Shown here in pieces: positions 27,092-35,931 of a stretch of DNA of 64,000 nucleotides; the first letter of the stretch is position 1, and every line of letters starts with the position of its first letter. Under the pieces are notes generated by a model. It saw only the letters and a program-made list of their open reading frames with translations. It made no database searches and had not been told where the DNA came from. The stretch is from JBFHDX01 sp041584475 (lineage in GTDB: Bacteria > Pseudomonadota > Alphaproteobacteria > UBA8366 > JADFVY01). The position numbers and the translations under genes were made by a program. The stretch covers positions 1 to 64,000 of the forward strand of contig JBFHDX010000007.1 in assembly GCA_041584475.1 (NCBI GenBank), written 5' to 3'.

Positions 27092-27143
27092 ACGACTGCC
27101 GGGCGCCCGTTCGCGGGTAATTCTGACCAAGAGGGTTTTATAG

Positions 27144-28013
27144 ATGTGCAATCATGAATTGAATAAGACGCTTGCCTTGGCGGTTTTGACCGCCGGATTT
27201 GCCGCAGGATCCGTCCTGCCGGCCACGGCGCAGACGGCAATCCAGGCCACGGCGCTGCAGAAGCCGATCCAGGTCGACGGCGATCCCGCAGACTGGACCG
27301 GCGTGCCCGGCCATCGCATTGCCCTGCGGGGCGCCGGCGGGGTCGACTCCGTCGAGATGAAGTTCGGTATTCGCGGCGACACGATTTACGTGCTCGCGAT
27401 CTGGGATGACGCGACCGAGAGCCGGCTGCACAAGCCGTATGCGTGGAATGAGGAGCTGCACACCTATCGCCGTACCGATCAGCTGGAGGACCGGTTCGCC
27501 ATCAACTTCCTGATGTCGGGCGAGTTTTCCAACAGCAAGATGTCCGGTGCCGAGTTCACCGCCGACGTCTGGCACTGGAAGGCCTCGCGTTCCGATCCGG
27601 CCGGCATCGCGCACGACAAGATGTGGCGGGTGTCGAGGACCGAGTTCGAGGGCTCGAAGAAATGGACCGGCGAGAACGGCCAGACCATTTACCTCGCGCG
27701 TCCGAGCGACGAGGGCGACCGGCTGTATCGCCCGGTGAAGTACGTCACCAGGCAGGGCGATCTGATGCCGCGTTACGAGGTCAACCTGAACCCGCGCGGC
27801 AGCGTTGCCGATATCCGGGCGAAGGGCGTCTGGCGGAACGGCCGCTGGTATCTGGAGCTCTCGCGCAAGCTCGATACGGGCAACGCGGACGATGCGGTAA
27901 TCCCGGCGTCCGGCCGGATTCCGTTCGCCGTTGCGGCGTTCAACGATGTCGACAGCGAGAAGCACAGCGTGTCCGAGGCGTTGGTCCTCCATACGGGCAA
28001 TTACGGAAACTGA
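27144..28013 (+). CDS. Periplasmic ethylbenzene-dehydrogenase-like haem-binding protein
   Basis: A 289-residue exported protein with a signal peptide ending ATAQ at about residue 30. The rest matches the haem-binding domain related to the gamma subunit of ethylbenzene/DMSO dehydrogenases (PF09459): VDGDPADWTGVPG near the mature start, VEMKFGIRGDTIYVLAIWDD, and the C-terminal RIPFAVAAFNDVDSEKHSV. Such domains bind one b-type haem. No catalytic alpha or Fe-S beta subunit is adjacent; the next gene is a chemoreceptor, so a sensory or redox-reporting role is inferred. It is controlled by a sigma-54-type promoter, and a hairpin separates it from the next gene. Confidence 0.78.
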   Translation: MCNHELNKTLALAVLTAGFAAGSVLPATAQTAIQATALQKPIQVDGDPADWTGVPGHRIALRGAGGVDSVEMKFGIRGDTIYVLAIWDDATESRLHKPYAWNEELHTYRRTDQLEDRFAINFLMSGEFSNSKMSGAEFTADVWHWKASRSDPAGIAHDKMWRVSRTEFEGSKKWTGENGQTIYLARPSDEGDRLYRPVKYVTRQGDLMPRYEVNLNPRGSVADIRAKGVWRNGRWYLELSRKLDTGNADDAVIPASGRIPFAVAAFNDVDSEKHSVSEALVLHTGNYGN

Positions 28014-28027
28014 CGCGATAGCGCTTG

Positions 28028-28063
28028 CCCCGGCGGCCGACTTTTTTCTGGCGGCCGTCGGGG
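28028..28063 (+). terminator. Intercistronic hairpin
   Basis: CCCCGGCGGCC pairs with GGCCGTCGGGG (11 bp, one G-T) around a loop holding TTTTTT. It sits between the haem-protein and chemoreceptor genes and lacks a trailing T tract, so it may be a partial terminator or RNA-stabilising element giving more haem protein than receptor. Confidence 0.55.
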
Positions 28064-28085
28064 CGACATCGCGGGGGATCTCGAA

Positions 28086-30230
28086 ATGACAACAAGAACG
28101 AGCAAGACCGTGGAGACGACACTGCAGGACAGCACACGGCGCGCGCGCCTCAGCTGGTCGCTGATGCTGTTCGCCGGGTTGCTGATCGGCGTCCTGCTTG
28201 TCGTCGGCGTCACCATCGGAGGCGGCCTCAATTCGATCCACAAGAGGGCAGAAGATACCACGCGAGCCACGATTCCCGAGTCGGTTGAACAAAACCGTCA
28301 TGCCTTGATCGCCGAGCAAATCGCCCACTACGCCGAACAGGTGCGGTTCGGCCGCGAGGCGACGTCCCGCGAGAGAGCGTTCAAATCGGTCTCCGCCTTG
28401 AGCGATGAGCTGGCTGCCGGCGTGAACCCCATGCTTCGGCCCGACGTGGAGCGGGCGGCGGAACTGATCCGCGAGGCCTTCGAGGCGGCCCAGACCGCAC
28501 ATTCGGCGAACAGCCGAATCGCCAGCAAGCTCGTTGATGCGGAGAATCTGATCGGTGAAATCGACGACGGTCTGTCGGCGATCATGGACGACAGCGCCTA
28601 TCGTGCGCTGGAGTTGGTCGAGGAGACCGACGAACTGCTGGACGCCGCCCAGTCCGGAAGCGCGATTTCAAGCGTCCGGAGGGTGTTCGGCGGCGTTCGG
28701 GAAACAATTGGCTTCAACACGGCAAGCCAGCAGCTGCTCGTCGCGCTGCGCGCCTTGCGCAACATCCTCCTCCAGGTGCGCACACTCGACAGCCGAACGG
28801 CGCTGGATGCCGCCGAAAGCAGGTTTGGGGCGCTCTACAAACGCCTTGATGTCCTTGTCGAGAACCTGCCCCGGGCCGGCACGGCCGCCAGCGATTTCGA
28901 GTATCTGCCGGAACAGGTGGAGCAGTTTGCGAGTTTCAATGACATCTTTGAGATGCGCAGAACGGCGATCGAGTCGCACACTGCGGCCAACGTGCAGGTC
29001 GAGGCGGCCTTGGAGATCCTTGCGAATCTGCGGGAAAATCTCTCGGCCGACGCCGCGGACAAGGCGATTTCCAGCGTCGGCGAGATTGCCGCGGACGCGG
29101 AGCGGATCATGACCATCAGCATCGCGCTGATGTCGGTTCTCGGGCTCGTCACGGTCCTCGCGGTTGTCCGCGTGCGCCAGGAGGCGCTGCTCCCATTGTC
29201 CGTCGCGAGCCGCGCGCTCGACGGGCTCAGGCGCGGCGATTTCGACGTCGACATTCCGCGATCCCGTTTCGAGGAGTTTGCCTCGATACGCGAATCGCTG
29301 CACAGCTTCCGCAATGCGCTCGCCGATCGCGAGCGGCTGGAGAAGGAGCAGGCGGCCCGCAAGCAGGAGGCAGAGGAGGAGAAGCGCCGCATCATGCTCG
29401 AGCTCGCCAACGGGCTCGAGGGCAGCGTCCAGGCGGTGGCGTCGGGCGTTTCCGCCGCCGCCGTCCAGATGGAGACCGCGGCGTCGCGGATGTCGACGAC
29501 CGCGGACCAGACGCGCAGCCAGGCGGCCACGGCCGCATCCGCCTCGACCGAGGCGAGCGCCAGCGTCGAGGGCGTGGCGACGGCGGCCGAGGAGCTGTCG
29601 AACTCGATCGAGGAGATCCTGCGTCAGGTCGACCGCTCGACGCAGATCGCCAACCGCGCGGCGGGCGAGGCCGAGCGCACCAACAGTGCGGTCGACGGGC
29701 TGGTCGACGCGGCGCGCGAGATCGGCGAGGTCGTCGAGCTGATCTCCGAGATCGCCGGCAAGACCAACCTGCTGGCACTGAACGCGACCATCGAGGCGGC
29801 GCGCGCCGGCGAGGCGGGCAAGGGCTTCGCCGTCGTCGCCAACGAGGTCAAGACGCTCGCCAGCCAGACGGCCAAGGCGACCGATCAGATCGGCAAGCGC
29901 ATCGAGGCGATGCGCGGCGTCACCGGCGAGGCGGCCGACGCGATCCGCAAGATCGCCGACACCATCGTCGAGATGAACGAGATCTCGACGACGGTCGCGT
30001 CCGCCATGGAGGAGCAGGGCGCAGCGACCAAGGAGATCGCCCGCAACGCGATGGCGGTGACGGGCAGCGCGAAATCCTCGAACGAGAGCATCGGGCTTGT
30101 CGCGAGCGCCGCCGACGATGCCGGCGCGGCGGCCGGGCAGGTGCTGGGCGCGGCCGGCGACCTGAGCAAGCAGTCGCGCGAGCTCAAGGAGGCGGTCGAG
30201 GGCTTCCTCTCCCGCATCCGCGCCGCCTGA
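28086..30230 (+). CDS. Methyl-accepting chemotaxis protein
   Basis: A 714-residue transmembrane chemoreceptor. Residues 20-45 form the first membrane helix, then a mostly helical periplasmic domain of about 290 residues, a second helix around 340-360 (ALMSVLGLVTVLAVVRV), a HAMP domain, and the cytoplasmic signalling coiled coil with the tip [24 protein letters not shown] pattern near residue 560. No C-terminal CheR/CheB docking pentapeptide is seen. It follows the periplasmic haem-type protein after 72 bases, suggesting that protein presents the stimulus. Confidence 0.95.
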   Translation: MTTRTSKTVETTLQDSTRRARLSWSLMLFAGLLIGVLLVVGVTIGGGLNSIHKRAEDTTRATIPESVEQNRHALIAEQIAHYAEQVRFGREATSRERAFKSVSALSDELAAGVNPMLRPDVERAAELIREAFEAAQTAHSANSRIASKLVDAENLIGEIDDGLSAIMDDSAYRALELVEETDELLDAAQSGSAISSVRRVFGGVRETIGFNTASQQLLVALRALRNILLQVRTLDSRTALDAAESRFGALYKRLDVLVENLPRAGTAASDFEYLPEQVEQFASFNDIFEMRRTAIESHTAANVQVEAALEILANLRENLSADAADKAISSVGEIAADAERIMTISIALMSVLGLVTVLAVVRVRQEALLPLSVASRALDGLRRGDFDVDIPRSRFEEFASIRESLHSFRNALADRERLEKEQAARKQEAEEEKRRIMLELANGLEGSVQAVASGVSAAAVQMETAASRMSTTADQTRSQAATAASASTEASASVEGVATAAEELSNSIEEILRQVDRSTQIANRAAGEAERTNSAVDGLVDAAREIGEVVELISEIAGKTNLLALNATIEAARAGEAGKGFAVVANEVKTLASQTAKATDQIGKRIEAMRGVTGEAADAIRKIADTIVEMNEISTTVASAMEEQGAATKEIARNAMAVTGSAKSSNESIGLVASAADDAGAAAGQVLGAAGDLSKQSRELKEAVEGFLSRIRAA

Positions 30231-30249
30231 AGTTTTACGTGCCGACGAG

Positions 30250-30281
30250 AAGGGCCGGCCCGCGCCGCGCGGCCGGCCCTT
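30250..30281 (+). terminator. Hairpin after the chemoreceptor gene
   Basis: An 11-bp perfect stem, AAGGGCCGGCC with GGCCGGCCCTT, 20 bases after the stop. There is no T tract, so it may act as a weak or Rho-assisted terminator. Confidence 0.6.
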
Positions 30282-30346
30282 GGCGTGACCGGGCGCCTGC
30301 CCTATACCGGTAGTCGGCTGCCAGGCGACGGCCCGGGAGACATCGG

Positions 30347-32671
30347 ATGAGCAACGGCACGGCCCGCGATCTGCGCGGTTCGGCGACCCACTGGGGCGCG
30401 TTCGACGCGGACGTCCGCGACGGGCGCGTCGTCGGCATCGTGCCTTCGGCGACCGACCCCGATCCGTCGCCGATCCTGCGCTCGATTCCCGACGCCCTCT
30501 ATCACGAAAGCCGCATCGACCGGCCGTACGTCCGCGCCGGCTTTCTCGAGAAGGGCGCCGCAGGCGGCGGTGCCGGCCGCGGCGCCGAGCCTTTCGTGCC
30601 GGTCGACTGGGAGACGGCGCTCAACCTCGCGGCGTCGGAGCTGGCCCGCGTGCGCGACGCTTACGGCAACGAGGCGATCTTCGGCGGCTCCTACGGCTGG
30701 GCCAGCGCCGGCCGGCTGCACCATGCGCGCACGCTGCTGCATCGCTTCCTCAACGCCGCCGGCGGGTTTACCGGTCAGGTGACGAACTACTCCTACGCCG
30801 CGGGCATGATCGTCATGCCGCACGTCGTCGGCACGGTGCAGCCCGTCAGCGGGCCGGGGACGAGCTGGCCGAGCATCGTCGGGGCGACACGCCTGATGGT
30901 GATGTTCGGCGGCGTGCCGTTGAAAAACACGCAGATGGATTCCGGTGGCACCGGCGAGCATACGGCCGCGGCATGGCTCAAACGTGCCCGCGAGGCCGGC
31001 GTCCGCTTCGTCTCGATCAGCCCGATCCGCGGCGATGCGGCGGAATTTCTCGATGCCGAATGGCTGGCGCCGAGGCCCGGCAGCGACACCGCGGTCATGC
31101 TGGGGCTCGCGCACACGCTGGTCACCGAGGACCTGTACGACCGCGCGTTCCTCGAACGCTACACGGTGGGATTCGAGCGCTTCCTGCCCTATCTGCTGGG
31201 CGAATCCGACGGCTGCCCGAAGGACGCGGACTGGGCGGCCGGCCTCTCCGGACTGCCGGCGCAGGCGATCCGCGAGCTCGCCCGCCGCATGGCGGCGACG
31301 CGCACCTTCATCACCGCAAGCTGGTCGCTGCAGCGCGCCGACCACGGCGAGCAGCCCTACTGGATGACCGTCGTGCTGGCGGCGCTGCTCGGGCAGATCG
31401 GCTTGCCCGGCGGCGGTTTCGGCTTCGGCTACGGCGCCGTCAACGGCATGGGCAATCCGCGGCGCAACGCGCCGGTCCCGCGCATGCCGAAGGGGCGAAA
31501 GCCGGCCGGCATCGATATTCCCGTGGCGCGCATCGCCGACATGCTGCTGCAGCCCGGGACGACGATCGATTTCGACGGGCGCCGGCTGACCTACCCCGAG
31601 ATCCGGCTCGTCTACTGGGCGGGTGGCAATCCGTTCCACCATCATCAGGACATCAACCGCCTGCTCGCGGCGTGGCGCCGCCCGGAGACGATCATCGTGC
31701 ACGAGCCGTGGTGGACCGCGACCGCGCGCCATGCCGATATCGTCCTGCCGGCGACGACGCCGCTCGAGCGCAACGATATCGCCGCATCCTCGCTGGACCG
31801 TTTCGTGATCGCCATGCGCCGCGCGGTCGATCCCGTCGCCGACGCGCGCGACGACTTCCGGATCTTCGCCGACCTCGCGGACCGGCTCGGCTTCGGCGAC
31901 GACTTCAGCGAGGGGCGCGACGAGATGGGCTGGCTGCGGCACAACTACGACGTGGCGCGGCAGCAGGCGGCCCATCACGAGCTGGAGATGCCCGATTTCG
32001 ATACCTTCTGGGAGGCCGGCAGGATCGAGTTCCCGGCGCCCGAGCGGCCCTACGTGCTGTTCGGGAAGTTCCGGAGCGACCCGGAAGGCGCGCCGCTGCG
32101 CACGCCGTCCGGGCGCATCGAGATCTTCTCGGAGACGGTCGACTCCTTTGGCTACGACGAATGCCCGGGGCACCCGGTCTGGCGCGAACCGTTCGAGTGG
32201 CTCGGCGCCCCGGAGGCGCGCGCGTTCCCGCTGCACCTGATCTCCAACCAGCCGGCCGCCCGCCTGCACGGCCAGATGGACAACGGCAGCGTCAGCCGCG
32301 AGAGCAAGATCCGCGGCCGCGAGCCGGTGCGGATCCACCCGGCCGACGCCGCCGCGCGCGGCATCGGCGACGGCGACGTCGTGCGCGTCTTCAATCGCCG
32401 CGGCGCCTGCCTCGCGGGGGCCGTGGTCAGCGACGCGGTCCGGCCCGGCGTCGTGGCGATGCAGACCGGCGCCTGGTACGACCCGCTCGAGGCGGGGCGC
32501 GCCGGCACGCTCGACCGGCACGGCAATCCCAACGTGCTGACGCGCGATGCGGCGACCTCGCGGCTCGGCCAGGGGCCGGTGGCGCAGAGCGCCCTCGTCG
32601 AGATCGAGCGCTGGCAGGGCGCGCTGCCGGAGATCACCGCGCACCGCCGTCCGGCGATCAAGGATTCGTGA
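30347..32671 (+). CDS. BisC-like molybdopterin oxidoreductase (biotin/methionine sulfoxide reductase type)
   Basis: A 774-residue molybdenum enzyme of the DMSO reductase family. The region GSYGWASAGRLHH (about residue 108) includes the Ser that ligates molybdenum in the DorA/TorA/BisC branch. NSYAAG-like and GQIGLPGGGFGFGYG segments and the C-terminal ISNQPAARLHGQMD, NRRGACLAG complete the fold. There is no Tat signal peptide and no N-terminal Fe-S cysteine motif, so it is cytoplasmic and of the BisC type, reducing biotin or free methionine sulfoxide. The exported DUF3179 gene follows after 53 bases, likely co-transcribed. Confidence 0.9.
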   Translation: MSNGTARDLRGSATHWGAFDADVRDGRVVGIVPSATDPDPSPILRSIPDALYHESRIDRPYVRAGFLEKGAAGGGAGRGAEPFVPVDWETALNLAASELARVRDAYGNEAIFGGSYGWASAGRLHHARTLLHRFLNAAGGFTGQVTNYSYAAGMIVMPHVVGTVQPVSGPGTSWPSIVGATRLMVMFGGVPLKNTQMDSGGTGEHTAAAWLKRAREAGVRFVSISPIRGDAAEFLDAEWLAPRPGSDTAVMLGLAHTLVTEDLYDRAFLERYTVGFERFLPYLLGESDGCPKDADWAAGLSGLPAQAIRELARRMAATRTFITASWSLQRADHGEQPYWMTVVLAALLGQIGLPGGGFGFGYGAVNGMGNPRRNAPVPRMPKGRKPAGIDIPVARIADMLLQPGTTIDFDGRRLTYPEIRLVYWAGGNPFHHHQDINRLLAAWRRPETIIVHEPWWTATARHADIVLPATTPLERNDIAASSLDRFVIAMRRAVDPVADARDDFRIFADLADRLGFGDDFSEGRDEMGWLRHNYDVARQQAAHHELEMPDFDTFWEAGRIEFPAPERPYVLFGKFRSDPEGAPLRTPSGRIEIFSETVDSFGYDECPGHPVWREPFEWLGAPEARAFPLHLISNQPAARLHGQMDNGSVSRESKIRGREPVRIHPADAAARGIGDGDVVRVFNRRGACLAGAVVSDAVRPGVVAMQTGAWYDPLEAGRAGTLDRHGNPNVLTRDAATSRLGQGPVAQSALVEIERWQGALPEITAHRRPAIKDS

Positions 32672-32724
32672 GTCACGCAGCCGTGACTTGCCGGAACCGG
32701 CGTTTTCTCCGGACACTGCGGGGC

Positions 32725-33711
32725 ATGAGACGGCTGTCATGCATTTCGGCGGTCCTGGCGCTGGCGATCGCGGCGTCCGGGCCGGGCTGGGCGCTGTCGG
32801 ACTATCGCCGCGCGGCGTGGCCCAACACCGATTTCGACAAGGCGTCGGTGCCGCTCGACGAGATCATCTCGGGGGGGCCGCCGCGCGACGGCATCCCGCC
32901 GATCGACGATCCGCGCTTCGTGCCTGTCGCGGAAGCGGCGGACCTGGCGGATGTCGAGCCGGTCATCGGCGTGACGCTGGGCGGCGTCGCCAAGGCCTAT
33001 CCGCTGCGCATCCTGATCTGGCACGAGATCGTCAACGACAGCGTCGGCGACGTTCCCGTCGCCGTGACCTTCTGCCCGCTGTGCAACGCGGCGGTCGTGT
33101 TCGATCGCCGCGTCGGTCCGCGCGTGTTCGATTTCGGGACGACGGGGATGCTGCGCAATTCGGACCTCGTGATGTACGACCGCCAGACCGAGAGCTGGTG
33201 GCAGCAGTTCCTCGGCCGCGCGATCGTCGGCGAAATGCTGGGAACCGAGCTTGCGATCCTGCCGTCGCGGCTCGAATCCTGGGCACGGTTCAAGGAACGC
33301 GCGCCGGACGGGCTCGTCCTCGTGCCCAACGCGCCGCACATGCGGGCCTACGGGCGCAATCCCTACGCCGGCTACGACAGCTTGGTGCAGCCGTTCCTCT
33401 ATCGCGGCGACCTGCCCGAGGGCATCGCCCCGCTGGCGCGCGTCGTCTCGCTCGAGGATCGCTCGCAGGCCTGGAGCCTCGACCTGCTGCGCCAGGAGCG
33501 CGAGGTGGCGCTGCCCGACGGCACCGTCATCACGTGGGAGCCCGGCCAGGCGTCGGCGCTGGGCAGCGGCTGGATCCCCGACGGTGCCGACGTCGGCAAC
33601 ATCGTGGTGCGTCGGCCGGCCGACGGCGGCTGGCAGGACGTCCCGTATTTCGTCGATTTCGCGTTCGCGTTCTATGCCTTCCACCCGGAGGCGCCGATCC
33701 ACCTGCCCTAG
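32725..33711 (+). CDS. Exported DUF3179 protein
   Basis: A 328-residue secreted protein of the DUF3179 family, function unknown. A signal peptide covers about residues 1-24 (SCISAVLALAIAASG...ALS). The signature follows: AYPLRILIWHEIVNDSVG, then VAVTFCPLCNAAVVFDR with the CxxC pair, and FGTTGMLRNSDLVMYDRQT. The conserved CPLC may bind metal or be redox active. ATG 32725 is chosen for the signal peptide. Its TAG stop is inside repeat copy F. Location behind a sulfoxide reductase gene may be incidental. Confidence 0.88.
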   Translation: MRRLSCISAVLALAIAASGPGWALSDYRRAAWPNTDFDKASVPLDEIISGGPPRDGIPPIDDPRFVPVAEAADLADVEPVIGVTLGGVAKAYPLRILIWHEIVNDSVGDVPVAVTFCPLCNAAVVFDRRVGPRVFDFGTTGMLRNSDLVMYDRQTESWWQQFLGRAIVGEMLGTELAILPSRLESWARFKERAPDGLVLVPNAPHMRAYGRNPYAGYDSLVQPFLYRGDLPEGIAPLARVVSLEDRSQAWSLDLLRQEREVALPDGTVITWEPGQASALGSGWIPDGADVGNIVVRRPADGGWQDVPYFVDFAFAFYAFHPEAPIHLP

Positions 33712-33773
33712 TACGTCATCCGCTTAAGTGGAACCGGCAGCGGGCAGGAGCGAACCAATCGGGTAATGCCCTG
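33708..33773. repeat. Dispersed palindromic element, copy F
   Basis: CTAGTACGTCATCCGCTT then AAGTGGAACCGG, ending GCGAACCAATCGGGTAATG and CCCTGG. The first CTAG contains the stop codon of the DUF3179 gene. Confidence 0.8.
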
Positions 33774-33804
33774 GGCGGCGTGCCCGCCGGGCCGGGGACG
33801 AATA

Positions 33805-33830
33805 AAGGGGGACGATCGCTCGTCCCCCTT
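33805..33830 (-). terminator. Terminator of the small secreted-protein gene
   Basis: A perfect 11-bp stem (AAGGGGGACGA with TCGTCCCCCTT) and a 4-base loop. On the minus strand it ends CCCTTTATT, 45 bases after the stop of the gene at 33875. Confidence 0.75.
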
Positions 33831-33874
33831 CGCCACACTATCAACCCGGCGTCCGCCGGTCGCAAAATACGCGC

Positions 33875-34180
33875 TCAGAAAACCTTCTGGTTCGCCGGCT
33901 TCCGGTCCGGGATCGATTCCCAGTTCTCGCCGGCGGCGATCAAGCAGCTCATGCCGTTGGGCTGGGTCATGAGGAGCGTCCAGCTCCCCTTCTGAGAAGT
34001 ATAGAGCTCGACCACGCCGCCGTTTCCGGCGAGGCCCAGCGCCGATACCTTCTCATTGTATCCCGATTCGAGGCGCGACACGATTTCGTTGCGATCGCCG
34101 CAGACGGCCTGCGCGTTCGCCGGCGTGGCGAAAAGCGGCGCCGTCATCGCACACATCAAGACAACTATCGAACGCTTCAT
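33875..34180 (-). CDS. Small secreted protein, paralogue of the one at 47564
   Basis: A 101-residue protein with a clear signal peptide (cleavage near ANAQ, residue 24). The mature part has two cysteines, one near the N-terminus (AVCGDR) and one in NGMSCLIAAGENW, which probably form a disulfide, and a YTSQKGSWTLLMT strand. The gene at 47564-47911 has the same layout and closely similar motifs. I do not know a named family. A near-match to the CtrA box (34315-34329) lies about 135 bases upstream. Confidence 0.75.
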   Translation of the reverse strand: MKRSIVVLMCAMTAPLFATPANAQAVCGDRNEIVSRLESGYNEKVSALGLAGNGGVVELYTSQKGSWTLLMTQPNGMSCLIAAGENWESIPDRKPANQKVF

Positions 34181-34524
34181 ATCCAGTTCCTTTCCGGGAC
34201 CACACCGAAATCCCGTCTAACCGTCTCCCCTTTCCCGGCCCGGGCAAGGGTCGGGCCCGCAGCTGCGTTCGATCCCCAACTCGTCTTCTCGCTTTCGACT
34301 TTACAGGAAGAGTTCTAATGAACCTTTAACCAAAGCCGATTTTTATTTCGAATGCCGACGGCAATATCTGCTGTCTAGAGGCAAATCCCTAAGATTTTAT
34401 TAAACTGTTTTTTTCACAATTTGCCCGTTCGCGCGCGCAAAAAAAGCGGAGGCCATACGACCCCCGCCTGACTCGCTGAACGCAGCGACGACCGGCGGCG
34501 GCCGGTCGTCGCATGCCCCGAATG
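34181..34524. other. AT-rich intergenic region between small secreted protein and pntB
   Basis: A 344-base stretch, notably AT-rich from 34316 to 34430. It contains a 7/8 CtrA-like site (CTAA-TGAACCT-TTAA, 34315-34329) facing the secreted-protein gene, the pnt operon terminator, and a second hairpin CGACGACCGG/CCGGTCGTCG at 34487-34512. Confidence 0.6.
34439..34470 (-). terminator. Rho-independent terminator of the pnt operon
   Basis: On the minus strand: stem GCGGGGG with CCTCCGC (one G-T pair) around TCGTATGG, followed by seven T residues. Confidence 0.85.
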
Positions 34525-35913
34525 TTATTCGAACACCTTGATCACGTCCTCGCACATCTGCTTGGCGTCGCCGAACAGCATCATCGTGTTGTCGCGATAG
34601 AACAGCGGGTTGTCCACGCCGGCGTAGCCCGAGGCGAGCGAGCGTTTGACGAACAGCACGGTACCGGAGCGTTCGACGTCGAGGATCGGCATGCCGTATA
34701 TGGGGCTCGACGGATCGGTCTTCGCCGACGGGTTGGTGACGTCGTTGGCGCCGATGACGAAGGAAACGTCGGTCGACGGGAAATCACGGTTGATCTCTTC
34801 GAGCTCGAACACCTCGTCGTAGGGGACGTTCGCTTCGGCCAACAGGACGTTCATGTGGCCCGGCATGCGCCCGGCCACGGGATGGATAGCATAGCTGACC
34901 TTGACGCCGCGTTTCTTGAGCAGGTCCGCCATCTCGCGCAGCGCGTGCTGCGCCTGGGCGACGGCCATACCGTAGCCCGGCACGATGATCACGCTGGCGG
35001 CGTTCTCCATGATGAAGGCGGCGTCGGCGGCGCTGCCGGATTTCACCGTGCGATCGCCGAGGTCCATCGCCGCGGCGTCGACCTCGCCGCCGAAGCCGCC
35101 GAGGATGACGCTGAAGAACGAGCGGTTCATGCCCTTGCACATGATGTAGCTGAGGATGGCGCCCGACGAGCCGACCAGCGCCCCGGTGATGATCAGCGCG
35201 AAATTGCTCAGCGTGAATCCGATGCCGCAGGCCGCCCAGCCGGAATAGCTGTTCAGCATCGAGATCACCACGGGCATGTCGGCGCCGCCGATCGGGACGA
35301 TCAGCAGGACGCCCAGCAGCAACGAGACGAGAACGATCAGCACGAAGGCGACGCCGAGCTGCCCCATCGTGAACCACACGATGAGCGCGACCAGCAGGAT
35401 GCCGAGCGCAAGATTCAGCAGATGCTGACCCGTAAACACCAGCGGCTTGCCGGAAATCAGGGCCTGCAGCTTGCCGAAAGCGATGACCGAGCCGGTAAAG
35501 GTGATGGCGCCGATGGCCGTGCCGAGGCTCATCTCGATCAGGCTGCCGGCCGCGATGTTGCCGGGCGTGCCGAGCCCGTAGGCCGCGGGCGACAGGAACG
35601 CGGCGCCGGCCACCAGCACGGCGGCGAGGCCGACGAGGCTGTGGAAGGCCGCGACCAGCTGGGGCAGCGCCGTCATCTGGATCCTGAGCGCGATCACCGT
35701 GCCGGCCGCCCCGCCGAGCACGACCGCGATGATGATCCAGGTGTAGCTCAGCACCTCGGGCGAGGCGAGCGTCGTGGCGACCGCGATCACCATGCCGACG
35801 ATGCCGTAGATGTTGCCCTGTCGTGCCGTGGTCGGCGACGACAGGCCCCGCAGCGCCATGATGAACAGGATGCTGGCGATCAGATAGGCGAAGGCGGAAG
35901 CGTTTGCGCTCAT
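34525..35913 (-). CDS. pntB: NAD(P) transhydrogenase subunit beta
   Basis: The 462-residue beta subunit of the proton-translocating transhydrogenase, which drives hydride transfer from NADH to NADP. Eight or nine membrane spans occupy residues 1-260, followed by the cytoplasmic NADP-binding domain III with GYGMAVAQAQ, the flexible KKRGVKVSYAIHPVAGRMPGH region, and FVIGANDVTNP near residue 390. It is the last gene of the pntAA-pntAB-pntB operon; 18 bases separate it from pntAB. Confidence 0.97.
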   Translation of the reverse strand: MSANASAFAYLIASILFIMALRGLSSPTTARQGNIYGIVGMVIAVATTLASPEVLSYTWIIIAVVLGGAAGTVIALRIQMTALPQLVAAFHSLVGLAAVLVAGAAFLSPAAYGLGTPGNIAAGSLIEMSLGTAIGAITFTGSVIAFGKLQALISGKPLVFTGQHLLNLALGILLVALIVWFTMGQLGVAFVLIVLVSLLLGVLLIVPIGGADMPVVISMLNSYSGWAACGIGFTLSNFALIITGALVGSSGAILSYIMCKGMNRSFFSVILGGFGGEVDAAAMDLGDRTVKSGSAADAAFIMENAASVIIVPGYGMAVAQAQHALREMADLLKKRGVKVSYAIHPVAGRMPGHMNVLLAEANVPYDEVFELEEINRDFPSTDVSFVIGANDVTNPSAKTDPSSPIYGMPILDVERSGTVLFVKRSLASGYAGVDNPLFYRDNTMMLFGDAKQMCEDVIKVFE

Positions 35914-35931
35914 GACTCGGCCATCCTCTCG

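Larger units (their letters stand above)
26695..27143. other. Long regulatory leader upstream of the haem-protein/chemoreceptor pair
   Basis: A 449-base gene-free stretch. It contains a perfect CtrA-type box (26924-26938), a 9-bp inverted repeat (26963-26989) and a sigma-54 promoter (27075-27091). The part from 26700 to 26920 shows nothing I can name. Confidence 0.65.

Noticed and set aside
30302..32740. An 812-codon open frame on the minus strand
   Set aside because: Antisense to the BisC-like gene, without motifs; a shadow frame.
34386..34430. T-rich tract near AATTTG as a terminator
   Set aside because: There is no stable stem before the TTTTTTT run; it is just part of an AT-rich patch.
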